From contig JAGXHL010000092.1 of NCBI GenBank assembly GCA_024636215.1, positions 62,001-126,000 on the forward strand: a DNA stretch of 64,000 bases. Reading direction: 5' to 3'. Every line of letters starts with the position of its first letter. Positions within the stretch are counted from its first letter, which is position 1. Positions 1 through 8,900 of the stretch are shown piece after piece. The notes below the pieces were generated by a model, which saw only the letters and a list, made by a program, of their open reading frames with translations, did not search any database and was not told the origin of the DNA. The position numbers and the translations under genes are program-made. The stretch comes from Deltaproteobacteria bacterium. Its GTDB lineage: Bacteria; Desulfobacterota; Desulfuromonadia; Desulfuromonadales; BM103.

Positions 1-310
1 ATTCTCAAGCTGCCATGAAGCAAGACTCAACCCTGCCGTATTGCTAAAGACACTTTTTTTCTTTAAACAGAACTGATGATTATAGTTTTTTTTGCTCTGA
101 GTCACAAGGGTTTATAGTCAGCCTATGGCCATTGCATGGGGTTTTACAAGACATTTACAAAGATTTCTTGCGACCAGGCTGTAATCTGCAGAGCAAACTC
201 AAATAAAGGCTCAAGCTGTTTTGTCAGGATCGCAACAACAAGAATGACAAGAGACCTCTCAATTCGTTCAGAAACTGCGGGGGTAAACCTATTTGCATGC
301 CGTGCGTCTT
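1..310. other. No gene recognised at window start
   Basis: AT-rich intergenic DNA upstream of the first gene. I see no coding region, tRNA or clear terminator. It may hold the promoter of the small exported protein that starts at 400. Confidence 0.5.
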
Positions 311-380
311 AACACACAACAGCATTCCGACAGCACACATCAGCATTCCGGTAGCACACATCTGTATCCCGGCAGCACAA
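311..380 (+). repeat. 21-bp tandem repeat, about 3.3 units
   Basis: Three consecutive 21-bp units (311-331, 332-352, 353-373) and a 7-bp partial unit, built on AGCACACATCAGCATTCCGG-like sequence. The repeat ends about 20 bp before the start codon of the exported protein at 400. Because 21 is a multiple of three it can be read as a 7-residue repeat, but the reading frame across it has no convincing ribosome binding site and runs into the real gene in another frame. Confidence 0.75.
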
Positions 381-399
381 GACAAGAAAGGACAAGACT

Positions 400-861
400 A
401 TGAAAAAAATCATTCCAATCACATTGACCCTTCTACTGATGTTCTTCGCCACCACGGCATTAGCCGATCGCGGCAAGGACCGAAGCAATCATGACTATTA
501 CTCAACCCAGGGAAAACGTATCGATCGACACCTGGATCGCGTCGGCAATCGAATCGAGCACCGCTTCGAACACATCGAGCATCGCTTCGGACACAAGGCG
601 TATCGCGCCGAGGCAAAAGGCAAGTATCGTCAGTCCGAGCACTTCCGTGCCAGAGGGAAACAGATCAACCGCCACTTTGACCGCAAAAGCAACGGGCCTC
701 ACAGCCGCTACAACCAGCACAGACATCAAAACAGCTGCGATCATCGCGTTGCCTATCGAAGCCCGTGGGTCACCTACCGCAACCACAACCTTTACAATGA
801 TCGCTTTGCAGTTGTCATCAGTCAACCGGGCCTCTGGTTCGGTGGCAGCTGGCACGATTAG
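400..861 (+). CDS. Small exported His/Arg-rich protein of unknown function
   Basis: The 153-residue product has a clear signal peptide (Lys-Lys n-region, hydrophobic core, Ala-Leu-Ala cleavage site near residue 22). The mature part is very rich in Arg, His and Asp, with repeated Arg-His-x-Asp-Arg and Glu-His-Arg-Phe-like motifs at roughly residues 40-95 that probably form an amphipathic helix. The last ~40 residues are less charged and end in a Gly/Trp-rich tail. An AAAGGA ribosome binding site lies about 8 bases before the ATG. I do not recognise the family; the periplasm or cell surface is the expected location. Its histidines could bind metal or heme, but that is speculation. It stands alone, preceded by a 21-bp tandem repeat and followed by an inverted-repeat region. 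Confidence 0.75.
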   Translation: MKKIIPITLTLLLMFFATTALADRGKDRSNHDYYSTQGKRIDRHLDRVGNRIEHRFEHIEHRFGHKAYRAEAKGKYRQSEHFRARGKQINRHFDRKSNGPHSRYNQHRHQNSCDHRVAYRSPWVTYRNHNLYNDRFAVVISQPGLWFGGSWHD

Positions 862-900
862 CAAACCATCCGACACGTGAAAAGTTCGACAGTCCAAAAA

Positions 901-959
901 TCGGTGACAGTTACCTCATTACCCACCTCCCGACCTTAATTGAGAGTGACTGTCACCGA
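901..959. repeat. Inverted repeat with 11-bp perfect arms
   Basis: TCGGTGACAGT at 901-911 is exactly inverted at 949-959 (ACTGTCACCGA), separated by 37 bp; another GTGACAGTTT follows at about 976. No T-run follows, so it is not an obvious terminator. Similar GTGACAGTTACC-type repeats accompany REP/RAYT elements in many proteobacteria, so this may be a REP-type remnant. Confidence 0.6.
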
Positions 960-1125
960 ATTCAAACCAGCGCAGTGACAGTTTATTCATTTCCTGAGGC
1001 CGTTCATAAATGGCTACACTATCACCGTATTTTTGTTAGAATGAGCCTGTAAAAATGAGCCTTGGCTGAAAAACCGTTCAAGATTACAACATCCATCTAA
1101 ACCCCAAAAGATTAAGAGGTCTTTA

Positions 1126-2598
1126 ATGCTGCGCTGGATACTCCTGTTCTCACTCCTGATGATGCAAACGGCTTGCGACTCTCCTGCTAACAAAGATCGG
1201 CCTGCAGAGCCCTTATTAAACTCGACCAAGCAGAGCAAAGTTAAACAGACCCAGTTTAAAGAACAAACCACCGTTCAGGGCTTTGAACCCTTGGTCGAAA
1301 CTGACTTACTCAACGAGCCGACCCCGGTTTATCGTTTTGAGACCACAGCAGAAGCGCTTTCGATTTGGCGCCGTGCGCCAGAACGGCCCACCCTGCTGCT
1401 GCTCTCGAACAATCCGCACTTAACGCCGGTTCCGGAAGAGTTTCGCCAAAAAACCACGATTCTGATTGGTAACGCCAACGCCAAAACCCTTGCACTGGCA
1501 ACCACAGATCGCAACCCGGCGCCGCTGATTCTCCCCGGCATGGCCGTTGACGCTGCCCTGCGCAATGGGTGGTTTAAAGAATTGGCCTGGGCGTTACCCC
1601 TGCGTGACCCGTCTCTGGAAGTCAATCTGGAAAAATTCACTGAACAACTTTCGCAAACACAGCTTGCCAATGACAATGAGATCTCGTCTATCGCAGAAAC
1701 CGATAGAACCTTCCACGGCACCTTGCGAAACACGGCTTTCAGAGCTGCGGCCTTACCCTTACTTCAAGGGCTGCAGCAGCCAGTTATCGTTCATATTGAC
1801 CTGAGCTATTTCCAACCCCTCTACAAAAACGAAATCGCCACCCCACTGCTCGATGTTGTCTTCAACACTCTGACGACTCTCAAGAAGATGCATCTGCAAA
1901 CACTGGCCGTCACCTTCTCCTATGGCCATCTCGACTCTCAGATCTCCCTCGATGTTCGTTTCCTCGGTGACCTCGTTGCCGACCTGATCGAAGATCCCGC
2001 GCGGCTTGATCAGGCCATTCCAAGCAACTGGCAACGCCAACGCGACGCCCTCTATCTCGCCAATTTCTTCCAGAAGGACAAGATTCGCGAGCTTTACGAA
2101 GCACAGGAAAAAGACGCACCGGAAGCCGCCTGGGTCAAGTTTAATCTCTACCGCTCTGCGGCAGAGCATAAAGAAGGCGCCAAAGCTCTCGAATATCTTG
2201 AGCAAGCTGTCAATCTGGACTCGATCTATGCTCTCGAATATTCTGAACTCAGCAACCTGGCTTACGAAAAACAAAGGCCGGACGAAGCCCTACGCATGCT
2301 GGGTTTGGCTGCCGAGGTGTTCCACGAAGACCCCTTCTTAAAACTTCAGATGGCGCAGCTAGCTAACCAGCTGGGGGAAAAAGAACAAGCACTGGAGTTA
2401 CTTAACAAGATCCGCAATCTGCAGTGGTCCGACATCTACTATCCGCAGATACCGCAATATCTTGCGGACTTCACCGCGTCTGTGCAAAGTGGACACAATG
2501 AATCAGAGCCCCATAAAGATGTGAAGGAAAATAGTGATTTTGAAAAGATTGCCCCGGATTTTGACCCGGCAAAACAGAGGATTATGCACACCAGATAA
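1126..2598 (+). CDS. Lipoprotein with C-terminal TPR repeats
   Basis: The 490-residue protein starts with a lipoprotein signal peptide whose lipobox Gln-Thr-Ala-Cys puts the lipidated cysteine at residue 17. The central part (about 60-330) is not recognised. Residues ~335-435 contain at least two tetratricopeptide-like helical pairs (Ala/Leu/Tyr spacing, LEYLEQAVNLDS-type and ALELLNKI-type segments), suggesting a protein-interaction module. The tail is polar. An AGAGG site lies 7 bases before the ATG. It should be anchored in the inner or outer membrane facing the periplasm. It is a single gene with no operon partner. The precise function is unknown; a scaffold role in envelope assembly is only a guess from the TPRs. 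Confidence 0.8.
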   Translation: MLRWILLFSLLMMQTACDSPANKDRPAEPLLNSTKQSKVKQTQFKEQTTVQGFEPLVETDLLNEPTPVYRFETTAEALSIWRRAPERPTLLLLSNNPHLTPVPEEFRQKTTILIGNANAKTLALATTDRNPAPLILPGMAVDAALRNGWFKELAWALPLRDPSLEVNLEKFTEQLSQTQLANDNEISSIAETDRTFHGTLRNTAFRAAALPLLQGLQQPVIVHIDLSYFQPLYKNEIATPLLDVVFNTLTTLKKMHLQTLAVTFSYGHLDSQISLDVRFLGDLVADLIEDPARLDQAIPSNWQRQRDALYLANFFQKDKIRELYEAQEKDAPEAAWVKFNLYRSAAEHKEGAKALEYLEQAVNLDSIYALEYSELSNLAYEKQRPDEALRMLGLAAEVFHEDPFLKLQMAQLANQLGEKEQALELLNKIRNLQWSDIYYPQIPQYLADFTASVQSGHNESEPHKDVKENSDFEKIAPDFDPAKQRIMHTR

Positions 2599-2648
2599 GG
2601 TAACCGTCAAACGTTGGTAAAGACGTTACCGTGCCAACCGTGCCAACC

Positions 2649-2676
2649 GTAGAGACGTAGCATGCTACGTCTCTAC
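2649..2676. repeat. 28-bp perfect palindrome
   Basis: The 28 bases are their own reverse complement (half-site GTAGAGACGTAGCA). It follows tandem copies of an 11-bp CGTGCCAACC(G) unit at about 2630-2650. It lies after the TPR lipoprotein gene. It could form a hairpin and resembles GTAGAGACG...CGTCTCTAC dispersed palindromes known from many bacteria. No T-tract follows. Confidence 0.7.
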
Positions 2677-2726
2677 AACCACATTCAACCATCGGTTCAC
2701 CCGGAATCAATATCGAACGTTGTTCG

Positions 2727-2858
2727 TCAACACCTTACGGTAGACCATAAGTAAAGCCAGCCCTTGCCGTAACCGGTCTGCGCTGAATCACCGAAGCGGT
2801 GGCAGTTCTGCGCCGACTGGACGTTGGACCAGGTGCGTCCCCAGCTGTCCTTAATTTA
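2727..2858 (-). pseudogene. C-terminal relic of a second multiheme cytochrome
   Basis: Reading the minus strand from about 2858 gives roughly 42 residues containing WSNVQSAQNCHR, which closely parallels the extreme C-terminus of the neighbouring giant cytochrome (NWNTAQNCHR), followed by a Gly-Lys-Gly-Trp tail and a stop at 2729. A stop codon sits immediately upstream in the same frame, so no open gene remains. The segment lies about 120 bp beyond the stop codon of the giant cytochrome. The simplest reading is that a paralogous cytochrome gene, or a duplicated 3' end, was deleted, leaving only its tail. Confidence 0.65.
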
Positions 2859-2876
2859 TGACTTAAATATCCATAG

Positions 2877-2912
2877 CGAGAAGGGCCGGGAATTTCTTCC
2901 CGGCCCTTCTCG
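2877..2912 (-). terminator. Strong hairpin after the giant cytochrome gene
   Basis: A perfect 16-bp inverted repeat (arms 2877-2892 and 2897-2912, sequence CGAGAAGGGCCGGGAA and its complement) with a 4-base loop lies ~70 bp past the cytochrome stop codon at 2981. Neither flank has a good T-run, so it may be an mRNA 3'-end stabiliser or a rho-assisted terminator rather than a textbook intrinsic terminator. Confidence 0.6.
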
Positions 2913-2980
2913 ATCTACGTTATTGCCCTGTCATTATTTTGCTTTCCACGCTTTGAACGACTCACGTTGCGTTTTCACCC

Positions 2981-5900
2981 TTACCAAGGCGTGACCTTGT
3001 TCCAACCGGCTCCCCAGGCGGTCCCTGAACCACCTTCACCAGCTGCTTCGGCTGGACCACGACGGTGACAGTTCTGCGCCGTGTTCCAGTTAGACGCGCG
3101 CTCGCCGGATGCGGCATCAACACTCGCACTGCCATGATCTTGCCAGGTGTTGTGATTTGTATCCAGGCAATTGGTGATCATCAGTTTTGGCAACCGTGAA
3201 GCATGCGGGTTGTGGCACTTGCCACAGTTGAAAGTATGGTAATTGGCTACAGGGGTGGCCGAGGTCGTGTCAAATGGCAGAGCCGTTGTACCGGCAGAGA
3301 TGGTCGGAGCTGTGGCATTATCAGCATTGGCACCCCAGGCATAGTCCTGAAAGGCATAAGGCCGGGCACCGACCAATTGCGGCCAATAGCCGTAACCACC
3401 ATCACCGTTGCCTCGATAGGTGTAGCCACGGTTCGTCTCGGCCGCGCGACCCATCTGGACATTACGCGTATTGGCTGAAGTATTTGTCGACGGGGTTCCG
3501 GTACCGCCGCGACCGGCGTATGTGAATATGTTGGCCGCAAACGAGCCGTTGCCGCCGATAACCGCCGCACCGTGGCCGTTAGTGCCCACCCAGAGTAACT
3601 CGCTGGCAGTGTAATCCATGTTATTGACGATATCCGCGTCAGTTGAGTACCCCTGACTGTGGCAGAGCTTGCACAAACCAGCTGTAGAATCGAGTGTTTC
3701 TCCGTTGTTCGGGTTGCCGCTGTTCTGGTCGATCCAGTATCCGCCTAGCCCAGCGTTATTGGTAGTCGAGGCACTGCCACGCGGCACAGGACCGTAAATT
3801 CCACCTTGCGAAGTATAGCTGCCAGCATGTGACAACCGCGGGGCACCGTCCTCTTTGTAAGGATTTCCCTTCCAGGTTCCCCTGATGAAAGGAGCACCTG
3901 CTGTCAAACCATTACCATTTGTCCCGTTGTGCACATCATGACAGTAACTGCAGCGGATATCTGCAACGGCATCGAGTTCTTCCGACATACCTCCAATGCT
4001 GTACGCCGTGCCGCTGACAGCTGCCGTACCGGACGTGTTGGCCGAGTGGGTGGACTTGATCGCCCCCTGCTTGTAGCTGAAATCCGCAACGGCACTGCCC
4101 CATGTCGCACCAGCCTCTGAACCGACATTTACGTTACTGTACCAGCCGCCGGAAGACGCCACATTGTTACTGAGCGAACCGTAATTATAGGAAAGGCCGA
4201 ATGAGCCGTTATTCTGACCCCACTCGGAGACATTGTTGGCGGCACGACTATGGCATTCCCAACAGATCTCCGCTTCCGTGATCCCGACGGTATTGTCCCC
4301 GCCGAGGACGATGCCGTTGTCGCCGGAATAGCCATTGGTGCCGTTGATGTAACTGATCCCGACGCTGGTATTGTTGGGAATCAGAACCACGTTGGCATTG
4401 CCGTCCTTGGCATGCATCAGACCGACAGTGTTGCCGGGATGACAGGCTTCGCAGGCAACGGCGGCACTCGGACCGGTCGCGGCGTCTGCCTTGGTCAGGT
4501 AGACATGGCTGCTGTTGACGCTGACCCCGGCCGCAGGAGTTGCCCCACCGTGGCAGCTGGTACAGTCACCGCTTGCATCGAGAATTCCGTCGAGATGCGT
4601 GCCGCCCCGGCCGTTGTGCCCGTGACAACCGGAGCAGTCGCTGGCGATGGTCAGAGCGGAGTGATCATAACTCGACGTCCCTGGCGGCGCATCGTGACAG
4701 ACGCCGCAGGTCGGCGCATCCTTGTCGGCGTTGTCCCAGCCACCGGTCCAACTCGGTGAAGTGGTAGTACCGGCGTTAGCGGCATTCAGCACCGTGCTCG
4801 CCGCCGGGTTATGGCAGTAGGTGTTCGAACAGGCACCAACGCTGTACGACGGGCTCATGCCGCCGGTCTGCGCCAGCGTGCTCCAGGTGAGCCCGGCTGT
4901 CCCGTTCATATGGCCAGCTGTGTTGACCTTGGCCATGTAGGAACCGGCAGTTGCGTTCGGGTCGATATGACAGTCATCGCAGCTGACAGTGCCGATGTCG
5001 TAGACCGCGTTGTTCAAATGGACCACGTGGGCACCGACCTGGGCGTCGGTCGCCGCCGTGTCGCCGTTGGTGTCGCGTCCGTCGGTCACATTCGCCGCCA
5101 TCCCGTGACAGAGCGAGCAGTCACCGGTGGTGCCGCCTGCTGTCCAGGTCGGGGTGGTCGAACCGTGACAATCGGTCGTGGCACAACGGTCTGCCGAGAA
5201 ATCACCACCAATCGTGCCGGCACCGCCATTGACAGCAGCCACGGCCACGTCACGGGCCTTGTTGACATGATTGGCATAGCTGCTGATCGTCGAATTATTA
5301 CTGGCAGTCTGCACGTGGCAGTCATCGCAGGTGTAAGCGAACTGCGTGGTACCGTTGGTGCCGGTATGTACCGTGTGCGACGCCGAAAGGGCGTTGCCCG
5401 CGCCACCGTTGGAGCCGCCCGCTCCGCCGTGACAGAAGGTGCAATTGGCCGGACCGGATCCCGCGGCTACCGTATCGTAGGTCGGCGTCGCCTTGCCATC
5501 GCTATGACAGGAGACCGCCGCGCAACTGGTGCCGTTCCAGTTGGCAGTGGCGCCGTTGCCGTCGTAGGTCGCTGATATATCGACATCGACGCCCTTGTCA
5601 ACATGCTGATCCTTATCGTTGATCGTCGTGCCGTCAGTGGTCGTTACGTTATGACACTCCGCACAGCTGATATTGTAGGTTGCGTTGGCGACATGCTTAC
5701 CATGATCGCCCGTCGCCGGTTCAGCATTGTGGCAACTGCCGCAGCTCATGATCGTGGTCGCCCAGACCGGGTTGACATTGCCGGCTCCGCCGGCGCCGTC
5801 GCTATGACAGTAGGTGCTGACGCAGGTGGCGGTGCCGCTGTTCCAGTTACCGGTAGCGCCGTTGGTGTCCCAGGTGAGGTTGATGGCCACGTCCTTGTTT

Positions 5901-8900
5901 CCTTCAGCATGTGGCACGCTGTCATGACAACTGCCGCACTGGTAGACATAGGTGCCGGTGTCACCGGTCACCTTGGCTGCGGAGGCGGTGTCTCCACTTG
6001 CGGCCTGGCCGTAATGGGTCGGGTGGCTGCCCGGCAGAGTGTTGTTCACCGCGTGGCAGTCACCGCAGTTGACGATTCCGCCCCAGGTCGGGGTGCCGGC
6101 ACCGTGACAGTAGGTGCTGGAACAGTTGCCGTAGGCCGCGCTCGGGGCCTTGCCACCGGTGGTGCCGGAGGCAGTGCCGCGGTAGGTTGCCAACGCCCCG
6201 ATCATGCTGTCAGTCGTATCGAGAGCCCAGGCGACATCACCGTCAAGATGGGTCGTGTCGAGATAGGACGGATGGCACTTGTCGCAAGCCAGGGCCAGAT
6301 CGCCAGCGCCGTTGCCGGCATGAGTCTGGTGGCTGCCGGCCGTCGGCGGAGTGGCCGCTGCGCCGCCATGGCAATCGTTGCAGTCGTCGGTCATGGCAGC
6401 GCCGCCGGTCCAGTCGGTCACAGTCTGACCACCATTGCCTGCCCAGTCGCCATGACAGTAGATCGTACAGTTCGGATTGTTGATATTCTGTTTGGTAACA
6501 GTTGTGCCCGCAGAGCTGGAAATATAGCTGTAGCCGTTGGTCAGGTTGGCATCTTGGGGAACATTCAGCGTTGCCGTGGTAACCGAATCACCAAACGCAG
6601 ACCAATTACTGCTGTTGATCGTTACGCCCATCTGAATGGTGTTGCTGACCGTCGGCATGGTGTTGCCTTGGTGACAGGTGTTGCAATTCATGCCGAGGGT
6701 ATTGGCATGAACGCCATGACCACCGGGGCTGGCAGGGTCGGTTGCACCGGTCGCTGACGGTGTGTGCACCAGGCCGGTATTGGTGCTGCCATCGATATCG
6801 CTGGTAATGGGCGGGTTACCGTGACAACCGTCACAACCGGCACCCTTGAAGCCCTGGCTGTGGGGATGGCAGGCCATGCAGTCCTGCTGGTTCGCATGCG
6901 CCGTCCCACCCGTATTGTTGGCTACATCATAGTTGTGGAACAGGTTCTGGCTGTGACAGACCTCGCAGATCATGTCTGACTGGGTGGGGTCACCACCACG
7001 GTTGACGTCATCGCCAAAATCTGAACTGCTGTCACGGCTATCCAGAAATGAAATTGCTGCCGGAGGGCTCAGGTCAGCCTCGATCGGGAACTGGTCCGTG
7101 CCGTTCGGCGCGGCGATAGCTGTTTTAACCCGCTTGATATTGCCGGTTTTGCGGGCATGGCAGGTGGCGCAGGTGAACTCGCCGTACTTGCCCCCGGCAA
7201 TTCCCCAGCCACCTTCTGCGCTCCATTTGGTAGAGCCTGTGGATAGAGAGCTGTGGATCATCGGGTTGTAGGCTGGGATGATCGTCACTTGTAACGTTTC
7301 CGCATAAGTGTTCGCGGCGCTGTCCACGACCTGCACTTCGACCTCGTAGATGCGATCGGCGTTGGCGTCGCCCGGAGTATTGTAGGAGATGACGCCATCG
7401 GTCAGGGTCAAGGTGCTGCCGGTAATGGTGAACTTGGCCTGATCAGCCCCGGCACCCGTCTTGGAGAAGGTGAAGGTTTCCCCAGCGTCCGGGTCGACCG
7501 CAGCGAGGGTCATGGCGAAACCGCCGGTGGTGTCGGTGCCGTCGGCGACCTGGTTCGGACTCAAAGTGATGTCGGTGGGTGGTGTATTGCCAACGGCGAC
7601 CGTGGTGTAGGAGAACGGATAGGCCGCACTCAGGGCGTTGCCCGCCTGGTCGGTGATGCTGGTGGTGACGTTGACATTGTAGGTGGTGGTGTTGGTTTGC
7701 CCCGAAGTGGTGAAGATTGCCTGTGCGGCGGAACAACTACTGAAGGTCCACCCGGGAGAATCACTGGTAATATTCGTGGTATTGACCGTTGTACACTCGA
7801 TATTCTCGCTGAAGTTGATCGTTACATTGCTGTTCAGCGCTACACCGGTGGCGCTGTTCGTCGGGACCGTCGAACTCACCGAAGGTGCCGTTGCGTCCAC
7901 CGTAAAATCGGGAGTAGCCACATTAAAGGCCGTCCAGACACTGTTTGCGGCGTTTGAGTCCTCCGACCGGTACTGCCAGTCGTAGCCGTTACCATCGGTC
8001 AGGCCGGTGCACGTCACCTGCACGTTGGTACTGCCGCTCGCCACCAGGGCCGACTCGCAATCAGAAGCGTTGTCGCCGGTATAGTCGATCTGCAGCTTGA
8101 CCGTGTCACCGTCGGGATCGGAAAGATCCGCTTCGAATACCAGTGTCGTGGTGGTCGAGTAGCCGCCTACGTTGACGGCCGTTGTCCCGTCACTCTCGTA
8201 TTGAGCCGGGTTGGTCGGAACATTCGGTGCGGTGTTGCCGGCCGAAGGCGTGGCGCTGGCGGTAGCGCCCGCCGAGAGGTTGCCGGCGTTGTCGGTGGCG
8301 CAGACCCGATAGTAGTAGGTCGTGCCGTTGGTCAGCCCGATGTGGCTGAAAGTGGTTAGCGCACCGCTGTAGAGCGAGGTGCCCGAGACGCAGCCGGCCA
8401 CCGCCCCGGCAGTGTCGAACCGCAGATCGTACAAGGCGACGCCGCTGGTGGCGTCCGTTGCTGCTGTCCACGACAGGTCGACCAGGCTGTCGCCAGACGT
8501 CGCCGTCAGCGTGCCGTCGGTCGGCGCAGTCGCGTCGACGGTAAAGTCAGTCGCCGCCGCATCGAACGCGGTCCAGACACTTGCCGCGGAGTTGCCGTCT
8601 ACCGCCCGGTACTGCCAGTCGTAGCCGGTGCCGTCGGTCAGCCCGGCGCAGGTTACCTGGGCATTGATGCTGCCGCTGGGGACCAGCGTACTCTCGCAGT
8701 CGGAAACATTGTCACCGGTGTAGTCGATCTGCAGCTTGACGGTGTCGCCGTCCGGGTCGGACAGGTCGCCTTCGAACACCACTGTGGTGCTGGTAGCGTA
8801 GCCGCCCACCCCGATCACCGTTGTGCCATCGCTCTGGTACTGGGTCGGGTTGGTCGGCACCGCCGGAGGGCTGTTGGCTGCTGTATAGGTTAGCCTCAGA

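Noticed and set aside
297..494. Open frame through the 21-bp repeat encoding a 7-residue repeat peptide
   Set aside because: No ribosome binding site, and it runs out of frame into the real gene at 400; the repeat unit length alone keeps it open.
4811..6757. Long plus-strand open frames (254 and 384 codons) opposite the cytochrome
   Set aside because: They are antisense shadows of the Gly/Thr/Ala-rich, GC-rich cytochrome frame; the products are Val/Ala/Gly-rich with no ribosome binding site or family signature.
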